From Pseudotabrizicola algicola (GTDB lineage: Bacteria; Pseudomonadota; Alphaproteobacteria; Rhodobacterales; Rhodobacteraceae), in the NCBI RefSeq assembly GCF_010915705.1, contig NZ_JAAIKE010000003.1, positions 62,001 to 126,000 on the forward strand: a stretch of 64,000 bases of DNA, given 5' to 3'. The notes beneath the pieces were generated by a model, which was not told the origin of the DNA, ran no database searches, and saw nothing but the letters and a program-made list of their open reading frames with translations. Below, one piece after another: positions 24,880 through 33,379 of the stretch. Positions within the stretch are counted from its first letter, which is position 1, and each line of letters begins with the position of its first letter. Position numbers and translations under genes: made by a program.

Positions 24880-25986
24880 ATGGCATCCAACGTAAACATC
24901 ACGCGGCGCGTGGCACTGGGGCTTGCAGCCGGTGCGCTTGCCTTGGGTCTGGCGGGCCCTGCTGCTGCCGAAGTGAACCTGTCTGGCAAGACGATCGAAT
25001 GGATCATTCCGTTCTCGGCCGGTGGCGGGTCTGACACTTGGGCGCGCTTCAATGCGCCGCTTCTGTCCAAGTATCTGCCGGGCAATCCGGTCGTTGTGGT
25101 GGTGAACGAGCCGGGCGGCGGGTCGACCAAGGGAACGAACCTGTTCGCGGCCCGTGCAAAGCCGGATGGTCTGACCATTCTGGGCACCTCGGGGTCGACG
25201 CAGTTCCCGTATCTGCTGGGCGATCCGCGCGTCCGTTATGAATACAAGGACTGGAAGATCGCGATGGCCGGTCCGACCGGCGGCGTGGTCTATACCACCC
25301 CTTCGCTGGGTCTGTCGGGCCCGGAAGACATTGCGATGCTGAAGGACAAAGAGCTGGTCTATGCCAGCCAAGGGGCGACATCGCTGGACCTCGTGCCACT
25401 TTTGGGCTTCCGCCTGATGGGCTTCAATGTGCAGCATGTCTTTGGCTTCAAGGGGCGCGGCGATGGCCGTCTGGCCTTCGAGCGCGGCGAGGTCAACATC
25501 GACTATCAGACCTCGTCGGCCTATCTGAAAAGCGTCCAGCCGCTCGTGGATGCCGGACAGGCCGTGCCGTTGTTCAGTTGGGGTGTCCTGAACGAAGCTG
25601 GCGAGGTCATGCGTGACCCGACCTTCCCCGATCTTCCCTCTTTCGTAGAAGCTTACGAGACGCTGACGGGCAATGCGCCGTCGGGCCCCGAGTATGACGC
25701 CTATTTCGCCTTCTTCACCGCAGGCTTCCCCGCCCAGAAGATGGTGTTCCTGCCCAAGGGCACGCCGGATGACATCGTCGCCGCCTATCAGAAGGCGTTC
25801 GAAGACATGAAGGCAGACCCGGAGTATCAGGCAAATGCCGAAACTGTTCTGGGCACTTATGAGCAGGTGACCGGACCTCTGGCACAGGCCCTGTTTGAAA
25901 AGGGCACCACCATCACGCCGGAACTGCGCAAGCAGGTGGCGACGATGCTGGGCGATGAATACGGCGTGAAACTGGGCGAAGACTGA
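24880..25986 (+). CDS. tctC: Tripartite tricarboxylate transporter substrate-binding protein (TctC)
   Basis: A 368-residue periplasmic binding protein of the Bug/TctC family. A signal peptide (ITRRVALGLAAGALALGLAG, cleaved near AAAEVNL) is followed by the family opening TIEWIIPFSAGGGSDTWAR and the VVVNEPGGGSTKGTN segment. The start at 24880 is supported by a GGGAGG site 6 bases upstream; an ATG at 24859 is less likely. Larger than many Bug proteins (~320 residues), but all landmarks are present. It delivers a di/tricarboxylate, probably tricarballylate or citrate judging from the nearby tcuAB, to the membrane permease encoded next. Confidence 0.9.
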   Translation: MASNVNITRRVALGLAAGALALGLAGPAAAEVNLSGKTIEWIIPFSAGGGSDTWARFNAPLLSKYLPGNPVVVVVNEPGGGSTKGTNLFAARAKPDGLTILGTSGSTQFPYLLGDPRVRYEYKDWKIAMAGPTGGVVYTTPSLGLSGPEDIAMLKDKELVYASQGATSLDLVPLLGFRLMGFNVQHVFGFKGRGDGRLAFERGEVNIDYQTSSAYLKSVQPLVDAGQAVPLFSWGVLNEAGEVMRDPTFPDLPSFVEAYETLTGNAPSGPEYDAYFAFFTAGFPAQKMVFLPKGTPDDIVAAYQKAFEDMKADPEYQANAETVLGTYEQVTGPLAQALFEKGTTITPELRKQVATMLGDEYGVKLGED

Positions 25987-26102
25987 TCCTCCGCGCAGCC
26001 CGGGGCGGGTGCCGCACAGGCGCCCGCCAATCTTTTCCGAACCTTCCCTGACCCATCACTGACCCGTCGCCCTCGCTGGCGACCAACACGGGAGTAGTCT
26101 CC

Positions 26103-28097
26103 GTGGTCGATACCCTATTGTCCGCTCTCGCCACGCTGCTGACCTTTCAGCACCTGTTCTACATGCTGATCGGTGTGTCCATCGGACTGGTGATCGGCGT
26201 CATCCCCGGCCTTGGTGGCATCGCCGGATTGTCGCTGCTGATCCCGTTCCTCTATGGCATGGACGAGATTACCGCGCTGGCCATGCTGATCGGGCTGGTT
26301 GCCGTGATCCCGACCTCCGACACGTTTTCCTCGGTTCTCATGGGGATACCCGGCTCATCGGCCAGTCAGGCGACCGTGCTCGACGGGTTCCCCTTGGCGC
26401 GCCAAGGGCAGGCCGCGCGGGCGCTTTCTGCATCCTTCATCTCGTCGATGGCGGGCGGGATTTTCGGCGCGATCATCCTGACCGGCTTTGTGGTCATCGC
26501 GCGGCCCATCATCCTGTCTTTCGGGTCGGCCGAGTTGTTCATGCTGGCGCTGTTCGGCCTGTCGATGGTGGCGGTTCTGGCGGGGCGCAGTCTTGCGAAG
26601 GGGCTGGCGGCCTGTGCCATCGGCCTGATCATCGGGTCAATCGGCGGAGCGCCTGCAACGGGCGAATTCCGAATGATCTTCGGCTTTGATTACCTTTACG
26701 ACGGGATTCCGCTGGTGATCGTGGGTCTTGGCTTTTTTGCCATTCCCGAAATCGCGGACCTGCTGCGCAAGAATTCGGCCATCGCGTCGGGTCACACGCT
26801 TGGCACCGGCTGGTTTCAGGGCTTCCGCGACTGGTGGGCCAATATCTGGCTGTCGATGCGCTGTTCCGGTTTCGGGTGCATAATTGGCTCGATCCCCGGC
26901 CTTGGTGGATCGGTGGTTGACTGGATCGCTTATGGCCATGCGGTGCAGACCGTCAAGAAAGACCCCAAGTTCGGCAAGGGTGACATTCGCGGTGTGATCG
27001 CACCTGAAAGCGCCAACAACGCAATGCAGGGCGGTGCGCTGTTGCCCACCATGCTGTTCGGCATCCCAGGATCGGGGGCGATGGCGGTGTTTCTGGGCGG
27101 CATGGTGCTTTTGGGTATCCAGCCCGGTCCGTCGATGGTGGGGGCCGATCTGCACATCACCTATTCGGTGGTCTGGTCGCTGGCGCTGGCCAATGTGATG
27201 GGGGCGGGCATCTGCCTTGCGCTGGCCATCCCGATCTCGCGCCTGACGCAGATTCCGTTCCAGCGGCTTGCGCCCTTCATGATCGTTCTGGTCTGCTTTG
27301 CGGCGTTCCAGGCGACACGGTCACTGGCCGATCTGGTGGCTTTGCTGGGCCTTGGTGTTCTGGGCGTTCTGATGAAGCGGTTTGGCTGGCCGCGTCCGGC
27401 CCTGCTGATCGGTTATGTTCTGGCCCCGCAGGCCGAGACCTATTTCTATCAGGCGCTGCAATTCAACGGCTGGTCCTTCCTTGGTCGTCCGGGGGTTATC
27501 ATCATCGGGTTGATGACGCTGGCCTCGGTCTGGTTCGGGCTGCGCAACCGTGTGGATGAACATGGCAATGTCGTGCCGAACGAGGATGATGCGCCTGATG
27601 TGCCATCGTTCAAGGCCCATTTGCCGCAAATCGGATTTGCCGCCGCGATGGCCGGAGTTCTGCTGATCGCGCTGCTCGACTCTCTCAAACATGATTTTCT
27701 GGCGCAGGTCTTCCCGCTCTCGGTCTCGGTCATCGGGCTTGCGATGCTGGCGATCCTTTTGCCGCAACTGGTGCGTGGCAAGACGGGGCATCATGCGCAT
27801 TTCGATGCCGAACTGACGGGCGACCATGTTGGCCAACCGGGCGTGGGAACGCTTTGGGGCGGCCTTGCGTGGATTGCGGGTCTTGTCGGATTGACGGCGC
27901 TGGTCGGGTTTTACGCGGCTCTGCTGGTGTTTTTCCCGCTGTTTCTGGTCATCCGCGCCAAGGCGGGGCTGGTTGCGGTGGTGCTGATGACCGCCGGTGC
28001 CGCAGGGTTCATTCTGCTGCTGGCTTGGGCGCTGTCGCTGAACTTCCCGTCGGGTGTTCTGCAAGACATGGCCGATCTGCCTTGGCCCTTCCGCTGA
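26103..28097 (+). CDS. tctA: TctA-type tripartite transporter permease fused to a TctB-like domain
   Basis: A 664-residue membrane protein. Residues ~1-495 are TctA: repeated signatures GVIPGLGGIAGLSLL and SIPGLGGSVVDW, PGSSASQAT, and GIPGSGAMAVFLGGM. After a hydrophilic linker (~490-520), residues ~525-664 hold four more membrane segments resembling the small TctB subunit, for which there is no separate gene here. The start is GTG at 26103; other in-frame codons would cut into the first helix. It works with the TctC protein encoded 116 bases upstream to import a carboxylate using an ion gradient. A terminator hairpin follows its stop. Confidence 0.9.
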   Translation: MVDTLLSALATLLTFQHLFYMLIGVSIGLVIGVIPGLGGIAGLSLLIPFLYGMDEITALAMLIGLVAVIPTSDTFSSVLMGIPGSSASQATVLDGFPLARQGQAARALSASFISSMAGGIFGAIILTGFVVIARPIILSFGSAELFMLALFGLSMVAVLAGRSLAKGLAACAIGLIIGSIGGAPATGEFRMIFGFDYLYDGIPLVIVGLGFFAIPEIADLLRKNSAIASGHTLGTGWFQGFRDWWANIWLSMRCSGFGCIIGSIPGLGGSVVDWIAYGHAVQTVKKDPKFGKGDIRGVIAPESANNAMQGGALLPTMLFGIPGSGAMAVFLGGMVLLGIQPGPSMVGADLHITYSVVWSLALANVMGAGICLALAIPISRLTQIPFQRLAPFMIVLVCFAAFQATRSLADLVALLGLGVLGVLMKRFGWPRPALLIGYVLAPQAETYFYQALQFNGWSFLGRPGVIIIGLMTLASVWFGLRNRVDEHGNVVPNEDDAPDVPSFKAHLPQIGFAAAMAGVLLIALLDSLKHDFLAQVFPLSVSVIGLAMLAILLPQLVRGKTGHHAHFDAELTGDHVGQPGVGTLWGGLAWIAGLVGLTALVGFYAALLVFFPLFLVIRAKAGLVAVVLMTAGAAGFILLLAWALSLNFPSGVLQDMADLPWPFR

Positions 28098-28106
28098 GTC
28101 CCCTTC

Positions 28107-28135
28107 ACCCGCGCCTTCGACAGGCGCGGGTTTTT
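28107..28135 (+). terminator. Rho-independent terminator after tctA
   Basis: The arms CCCGCGCC (28108-28115) and GGCGCGGG (28123-28130) pair perfectly around a 7-base loop, followed by five T (28131-28135). It lies 10 bases after the tctA stop and 26 bases before the next start on the same strand, so it may separate or attenuate transport and enzyme gene expression. Confidence 0.85.
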
Positions 28136-28160
28136 CCATTTTGACATGCAGGAGAGACCG

Positions 28161-29252
28161 ATGGCCCAGACCGCCATTCCCTTTCATTTCTTCCGTGGCG
28201 GCACTTCGCGCGGCCCATATTTCCGGCGGCAGGACCTGCCCGAAGATCGCGAGACCTTGGCGCGGGTTCTGGTGGCAGCGGTCGGGTCCGGCCACAAGCT
28301 GAACATCGACGGTATCGGCGGCGGGGCAGCGGTGACAACCAAGGTTGCCATGCTGTCCCGGTCGGAAAGCAACGATTGCGACATCGACTATTTCTTCGCC
28401 CAAGTCAGCGTCGAGGATGGTCTGGTGGATTTCAAGCCGACCTGTGGCAACATCCTTTCGGGGGTCGGTCCTGCGGCGATCGAAATGGGGCTGATGCCGT
28501 CGCAGGGCGATGTGACCCGCATCCGCATCCGGTCGGTGAACACAGGGGCCAAGGTCGAGGCGGTGGTACGCACCCCCGGCGGGCAGGTGGATTACACGGG
28601 CGACGCCGCGATTGACGGGGTGCCGGGAACCGCCGCGCCGATCTTTCTGAACTTCATGGATGTGGTCGGGTCCGTCACCGGATCGCTGCTGCCGACGGGG
28701 CAGGTGCGCGATGTGATCGACGGGATTGAACTGACCTGCATGGACGTTGCCATGCCCATCGCAATTGCCCGCGCCGCAGACTTTGGTCTGACAGGCTTCG
28801 AGACGGTGGAGGAACTGGATGCGAACCGTGATTTTTACGCGCGGATGGAGCCGATCCGGCAAGAGGCCGGACGGCGCATGGGCATGGGGGATGTTGCGAA
28901 ATCGGTGACGCCGAAGTTCGCGCTTTTGGCGCCGCCCCGCGATGGCGGGACCGTTACGGCACGCTATTTCATGCCGTGGAACTGCCACCCCACGATGGCG
29001 GTGACGGGCGCGCAATGCCTTGCATCCTGCGTGTTGACGCCCGGCACCGTGGCCGAAGGGTTGTTTGCGCCGCCCGATGGCCGTCCTGCCTTGGTCTTGA
29101 TCGAACATCCCGGCGGCGTCATTGATGTGACGGTTGACTATGACAGTGGCCCGGAGGGCTTTGCGCTGAAATCGGCGGGGCTCTTGCGCACCGCGCGGCT
29201 TCTGGCGCGGGGCGAGGTGATGGTGCCTGAAGCAATCTGGGACGGAAAATGA
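28161..29252 (+). CDS. PrpF/GalD-like isomerase (4-oxalomesaconate tautomerase or aconitate-type isomerase)
   Basis: A 363-residue protein of the PrpF family, a diaminopimelate-epimerase-like fold. Landmarks are FRGGTSRGPYF at the N-terminus, FKPTCGNILSGVGPAAIE (Cys ~95) and ARYFMPWNCHPTMAVTGAQC. Members move double bonds in tri/tetracarboxylates: PrpF acts on 2-methylaconitate, GalD on 4-oxalomesaconate. The RGGTSRGP form fits the GalD side, but a cis/trans-aconitate isomerase role would suit the tricarballylate context better. The start at 28161 has GGAGAG 6 bases upstream; the ATG at 28146 overlaps that site. Its stop overlaps the dehydrogenase start (ATGA). Confidence 0.82.
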   Translation: MAQTAIPFHFFRGGTSRGPYFRRQDLPEDRETLARVLVAAVGSGHKLNIDGIGGGAAVTTKVAMLSRSESNDCDIDYFFAQVSVEDGLVDFKPTCGNILSGVGPAAIEMGLMPSQGDVTRIRIRSVNTGAKVEAVVRTPGGQVDYTGDAAIDGVPGTAAPIFLNFMDVVGSVTGSLLPTGQVRDVIDGIELTCMDVAMPIAIARAADFGLTGFETVEELDANRDFYARMEPIRQEAGRRMGMGDVAKSVTPKFALLAPPRDGGTVTARYFMPWNCHPTMAVTGAQCLASCVLTPGTVAEGLFAPPDGRPALVLIEHPGGVIDVTVDYDSGPEGFALKSAGLLRTARLLARGEVMVPEAIWDGK

Positions 29253-30205
29253 AGGTTCATATCCTCGACGACTGGTCGGACACGCTGCGCACATTGCCGT
29301 GCTTTGCGCGAATGGCCGGGCATGAGGTGACGGTGTGGACAGATGCGGCAGAAGGGGCAGAGCTTGCCGCCCGCCTGCAAGGGGCCGAGGCGGTTTGCCT
29401 GTTCCGTGAACGCACGCGCATTACCGCCGGTCTGCTGGATGCCCTTCCCGACTTGCGGTTGATTTCGGGCCGCGGGGCATGGCCGCATGTCGATGTAGAG
29501 GCCTGTGCAGCGCGCGGTGTAGCCTTTGCCTCGCGTAAGCCGGACGAAGCCCCGAACCATGCTGCGGCCGAATTGACATGGGCGCTGATCCTTGCGGCCT
29601 TGCGCGATCTGCGGGGGCAGATGGCCAGCGCCAAGGCCGGGCTTTGGCAGGCAGGGGTGGGGCGCACCTTGCGCGGCAAAACCATCGGCATTTACGGGCA
29701 TGGCCGGATCGGACGGCTGATCGCAGGATATGCCGCCGCCTTTGGTGCATCTGTGCTGTGGTGGGGGTCCGAGGCGGGGCGGGCGCGGGCCGCCGCCGAA
29801 GGCGGAGAGGTGCCGCAGAGCCGCGCGGCGTTCTTCGCGCGGTCTGATGTGGTGACGCTGCACCTGCGCCTGACCCCGCAGACCATCGACATCGTTACCG
29901 CAGACGATCTTGCGCAAATGGGCCCGCGGTCAGTGCTGGTGAACACATCACGCGCTGGGCTGATCGCGCCCGGTGCGCTCTTGGCCGCGCTGGACTGCGG
30001 CCGGCCGGGGATGGCGGCGCTCGACGTGTTTGACACCGAGCCGCTGACAGACCCTGCCGACCCGTTGCTTTCGCATCCGCGCGTGATCGCGACCCCGCAC
30101 ATCGGCTTTGTCACCGAAGAAGAGTTCGACCTTCAGTTCGCCGATGTCTTCGATCAGGTGAATGCCTTTGCCGCAGGCCAGCCCATTCACCTTGTCACGC
30201 CCTAG
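29249..30205 (+). CDS. D-isomer-specific 2-hydroxyacid dehydrogenase
   Basis: A 318-residue NAD-dependent dehydrogenase. The Rossmann motif is GIYGHGRIGRLIA, and the catalytic set is Arg235 (NTSRAGL), Glu264 (DVFDTEPL) and His284 (TPHIGF). The family reduces 2-keto acids or oxidises D-2-hydroxyacids; the substrate cannot be told by sequence. Coupling to the PrpF-like gene (ATGA) and placement among tricarboxylate genes suggest a carboxylic 2-hydroxyacid such as a citrate-pathway side product. Its TAG stop overlaps, in CCTAGG, the stop of the convergent membrane-protein gene. Confidence 0.88.
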   Translation: MKVHILDDWSDTLRTLPCFARMAGHEVTVWTDAAEGAELAARLQGAEAVCLFRERTRITAGLLDALPDLRLISGRGAWPHVDVEACAARGVAFASRKPDEAPNHAAAELTWALILAALRDLRGQMASAKAGLWQAGVGRTLRGKTIGIYGHGRIGRLIAGYAAAFGASVLWWGSEAGRARAAAEGGEVPQSRAAFFARSDVVTLHLRLTPQTIDIVTADDLAQMGPRSVLVNTSRAGLIAPGALLAALDCGRPGMAALDVFDTEPLTDPADPLLSHPRVIATPHIGFVTEEEFDLQFADVFDQVNAFAAGQPIHLVTP

Positions 30206-31251
30206 GATCGCCGCACCTGCAGCACCCTTGCCACCACAGGGGCACCAAGGATCACCACCACGATCCGTGTCAGATGATGCAGGATGACAAACCCCAGATC
30301 CGCCCCGGCGACCAGCGCCAACACCGTCATTTCTGCCTGCCCTCCGGGTGCAAAGGCGAGGAAGCCTTCGACGGGGCGGGCTAGTCCGGTCAGCATGACC
30401 AATTCGGTAAACAGCGCCGCCAACATGGCCAGCAGAACGACGAAGGCCAGTCCCGACAGCACAAAGCTGCGCAATTCGCGGAAGGTGACGCCTACATATT
30501 GCACCCCGATGCCAAGTCCGATGAACAGCTGCGCGGTCAGGATCGCCTCGGCGGGCGGGCGGCTGTGGATCATCCCCGTCAGGGAAAGCACGCCGGTCAC
30601 GATCATCGGGCCAAGGATAGACGCCCCGAAAAGACCGATGCGTTCTGCGCCTTTCCAGCCCAGCACGGCAGCGGCGGCCATCATCGCAAGTTCTGCCAGT
30701 GGCAAATCGCGCGCGGGTGCGCCCAAAACACCAGTCAGGCTGGAGCCATAAAGCCCTGTCAGGATCAAGGGTGCCAGCGTCACGATGATCAGAACACGTG
30801 TTGCGTGGATCAGTGCCAAGGCGCGCCCGTCGCCGCCGGCCTCCTTTCCGAAGGTCACCATATCCTGCAATCCGCCCGGCATGGCGGCATACCATGCGGT
30901 GACGGGGTCATAGCCAAGGCGCCGGAAGAACGGCACGCCCACAATGCCGATGATCACGACATAGACGGGAACCAAGGCCACGCTGCCTGCCATCTGGGGG
31001 ATGCGCCCCACCACCTCTGGCGTGATCGATGCACCCACCGCGACTCCAAGGACGGTGCGCGCAAGGGTCGAGATGGTTCCCATCCCGCGGAGCGGTGCGC
31101 CTGCGAGCGCGGCGACGAGACAGGCTGCCATCGGGCCAAAGAGAAAGGGCAGGGGCAGGCCCAAGAGATAGAACAGCCCCGCCCCCAAGAGCGCGAGGGC
31201 AAGCGTCGCCAAGCGTTTCGGCATCTGGTCGGGAATCAGGGAACGGGGCAT
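30202..31251 (-). CDS. AbrB-family membrane protein
   Basis: A 349-residue hydrophobic protein with about ten membrane segments in two similar halves, the AbrB (PF05145, formerly ammonia monooxygenase) family pattern: GLPLPFLFGPMAACLVAAL early, PGGLQDMVTFGKEAGGD midway and FAPGGQAEMTVLALVAGADL in the second half. The family is linked to regulation or transport at the membrane and often sits next to tripartite tricarboxylate transporter genes. The start at 31251 is chosen because AAGGAGG lies 6 bases upstream; a start at 31281 is weaker. It diverges from the GntR gene across 59 bases that hold a palindrome. Confidence 0.85.
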   Translation of the reverse strand: MPRSLIPDQMPKRLATLALALLGAGLFYLLGLPLPFLFGPMAACLVAALAGAPLRGMGTISTLARTVLGVAVGASITPEVVGRIPQMAGSVALVPVYVVIIGIVGVPFFRRLGYDPVTAWYAAMPGGLQDMVTFGKEAGGDGRALALIHATRVLIIVTLAPLILTGLYGSSLTGVLGAPARDLPLAELAMMAAAAVLGWKGAERIGLFGASILGPMIVTGVLSLTGMIHSRPPAEAILTAQLFIGLGIGVQYVGVTFRELRSFVLSGLAFVVLLAMLAALFTELVMLTGLARPVEGFLAFAPGGQAEMTVLALVAGADLGFVILHHLTRIVVVILGAPVVARVLQVRRS

Positions 31252-31281
31252 CGAAGCCTCCTTGCGCAATATTGTATCCAA

Positions 31282-31291
31282 ATGTATACAT
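31282..31291. promoter_or_regulatory. Probable GntR/FCD operator
   Basis: ATGTATACAT is a perfect 10-base palindrome in the 59-base gap between the divergent AbrB-family and GntR genes. A related half-site TTGTAT lies just upstream (31273-31278). FCD-type GntR regulators commonly bind short palindromes with a GTAT.C/GT...AC core, so this is a natural site for self-regulation by the GntR protein encoded at 31311 and for control of both divergent genes. Confidence 0.6.
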
Positions 31292-31310
31292 CAGGACACA
31301 TTAACCGCAA

Positions 31311-31991
31311 GTGAGTCGTTTCATGGTCGATGACAGCGATCTTCCCCAGGGCCAGAGCGCGTATCGCCGTCTTCTGGATGATATCCGCAGTGGCACGCTT
31401 GCCCCCGGGGCGCGGCTGCGGGAAACCGAGCTTGCCGAACGCCTTGGCATCAGCCGGACCCCTGTGCGCGAGGCGATCCGGCAACTGGAAACGGATGGAC
31501 TTGTTGTCCATCTGCCGCGTCAGGGCGCGACAATCCGCAGTCTGGATCATGCCGAGGTGGTGGAGCTTTACGAGATGCGGGCTGTGCTGGAGGGGACGGC
31601 AGCGCGGCTTGCCGCGCGGGCGGCGTCCGATATCGAATTGGCGGAACTTGCAGCGCTGAACCTCGAACTCGAGCAGGCCCCGGTGGGTGCATCGGCGCGC
31701 GAGTTGAACCGCGTGTTCCATCGCACCCTGATTGATGCCGCACGCAACCGCTTTTTGATCAAGGCGATGAGCGCGCTGCAAAAGACCTTGCTTATTCTTG
31801 GCCCCACCACCTTGGCAGACCCGGAGCGCGCGGTTTCTGCAGTGGCGGAACATGCCGCCGTCTTGGGCGCGTTGCGGGCGCGTGACGGGGTAGGGGCCGA
31901 GGCGGCGATGCGCGCCCATGTAGAGGCCGCGCTTTCGGCCCGTATCCGCGGGATGCGGGGACGCGAACTGCCGATGGAGGACGAGGCGTGA
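31311..31991 (+). CDS. GntR-family transcriptional regulator with FCD effector domain
   Basis: A 226-residue regulator. Residues ~15-80 form a winged helix (RETELAERLGISRTPVREAI and ETDGLVVHLPRQGATI). Residues ~90-215 form an all-helical FCD domain with the metal/ligand-binding pattern ELYEMRAVLEG and NRVFHRTLIDAA. These domains usually bind organic acids. The GTG at 31311 or the ATG at 31323 could be the start; neither has an ideal site. Its stop overlaps the TcuA start (GTGA), so it probably controls tcuAB and the divergent membrane gene in response to a tricarboxylate. Confidence 0.88.
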   Translation: MSRFMVDDSDLPQGQSAYRRLLDDIRSGTLAPGARLRETELAERLGISRTPVREAIRQLETDGLVVHLPRQGATIRSLDHAEVVELYEMRAVLEGTAARLAARAASDIELAELAALNLELEQAPVGASARELNRVFHRTLIDAARNRFLIKAMSALQKTLLILGPTTLADPERAVSAVAEHAAVLGALRARDGVGAEAAMRAHVEAALSARIRGMRGRELPMEDEA

Positions 31992-33379
31992 AGGATTGGC
32001 CCGAAACCTTTGATCTGGCGGTGGTGGGGGGCGGCAATGCTGCGCTTTGCGCCGCGATCACCGCCGCCGAGGCGGGCGCAAGCGTGCTGATCCTTGAAGG
32101 TGCGCCGAAGGCCTACCGCGGAGGTAACAGCCGCCACACGCGCAACTTTCGCTGCATGCACCACGGCCCGATGTTCCCGCTGACCGGCAGCTATGAGGAA
32201 GAGGAGTATTTCCAAGACCTTATGCTTGTCACCAAGGGGAAAACCGATGAAGCCCTCGCACGGCTTGCGATCCGCTCGACCGAGGAATGCCTGCCTTGGA
32301 TGATGGCGCATGGGGTGCGCTTTCAACCTTCGCTGTCGGGCACCTTGTCCTTGTCGCGCACCAATGCGTTCTTTCTGGGTGGGGGCAAGGCGTTGGTGAA
32401 CGCCTATTACAGCACCGCCGCCAATCTGGGCATCAAGATTGCCTATGAGGCGCAAGTGACGCATGTGCATCGTGAGGCCGACTGCATCACCCACCTGGAA
32501 GTCGAGGTGGCAGGGCGACCTGTAACGGTCAAGGCGCGGGCCTTCGTGCTGGCTTCGGGCGGGTTTCAGGCCGATATCGACTGGCTGGCCCGGGCGTGGG
32601 GGCCAGCTGCACGTAATTTCCTGATCCGCGGCACGCCCTACAACCGAGGTGTCGTGCTGCGCGACATGCTGGACCAAGGGGCAGAAAGCGTGGGTGATCC
32701 GACGCAATGCCATGCGGTCGCCATCGACGGACGTGCGCCCAAATATGATGGCGGAATCGTCACGCGGCTGGATTGTGTGCCGTTCTCGATCGTCGTCAAC
32801 AAGGAGGGCGAGCGGTTCTATGACGAAGGCGAGGATGTCTGGCCCAAGCGCTATGCCATTTGGGGCCGTCTGGTTGCGGCGCAACCTGATCAGGTGGGGT
32901 TCGCGCTGATTGACGCGAAATCGATCGATCTGTTCATGCCTTCGGTGTTTCCCCCCGTGAAAGCCGACACGATCGAAGGCTTGGCGACGGCTCTGGGACT
33001 TCATCCGCAAGCGGTGCGCCGCACAGTTGACGGCTTCAACGCCGCCTGCACGCCCGGCCCGTTCCATCCGACCGAGCTTGACGGGTTGCGGACCCAAGGG
33101 TTGAAGGTGCCAAAGACGAACTGGGCACGCCCGCTCGAGACGCCGCCCTTTTATGGCTATCAACTGCGCCCGGGCGTCACCTTCACCTATCTGGGCCTGA
33201 AGGTAGATGCCCGCGCCCAGGTGCATACCCCCGAAGGCCCGGTCCGGAACCTCTGGGCCGCCGGAGAGATCATGGCCGGGTCTATCCTTGGCCAAGGCTA
33301 TCTTGCCGGATTTGGCATGACCATCGGCACTGTCTTTGGACGTATCGCGGGCAAGGAGGCCGCCGCCCATGTCGCTTGA
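31988..33379 (+). CDS. tcuA: FAD-dependent tricarballylate dehydrogenase TcuA
   Basis: A 463-residue flavoprotein of the fumarate-reductase/succinate-dehydrogenase flavoprotein superfamily. Features: FAD motif LAVVGGGNAALCAAI, a RGGNSRHTRNFRCMH segment typical of TcuA, and a C-terminal GEIMAGSILGQGYLAGFGM FAD-binding end. TcuA oxidises tricarballylate to cis-aconitate, passing electrons to TcuB. The GTG start overlaps the GntR stop, and its end overlaps the TcuB start by 11 bases. The pairing with TcuB makes the assignment more secure than for a lone flavoprotein. Confidence 0.9.
   Translation: MKDWPETFDLAVVGGGNAALCAAITAAEAGASVLILEGAPKAYRGGNSRHTRNFRCMHHGPMFPLTGSYEEEEYFQDLMLVTKGKTDEALARLAIRSTEECLPWMMAHGVRFQPSLSGTLSLSRTNAFFLGGGKALVNAYYSTAANLGIKIAYEAQVTHVHREADCITHLEVEVAGRPVTVKARAFVLASGGFQADIDWLARAWGPAARNFLIRGTPYNRGVVLRDMLDQGAESVGDPTQCHAVAIDGRAPKYDGGIVTRLDCVPFSIVVNKEGERFYDEGEDVWPKRYAIWGRLVAAQPDQVGFALIDAKSIDLFMPSVFPPVKADTIEGLATALGLHPQAVRRTVDGFNAACTPGPFHPTELDGLRTQGLKVPKTNWARPLETPPFYGYQLRPGVTFTYLGLKVDARAQVHTPEGPVRNLWAAGEIMAGSILGQGYLAGFGMTIGTVFGRIAGKEAAAHVA

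Noticed and set aside
24880-24970. Twin-arginine signal on TctC
   Set aside because: TRRVALG has two arginines but lacks the SRRxFLK consensus. An ordinary Sec signal is more likely.
27321-29294. 657-codon minus-strand frame
   Set aside because: It crosses the tctA end, a terminator and the PrpF-like gene, all well supported on the plus strand.
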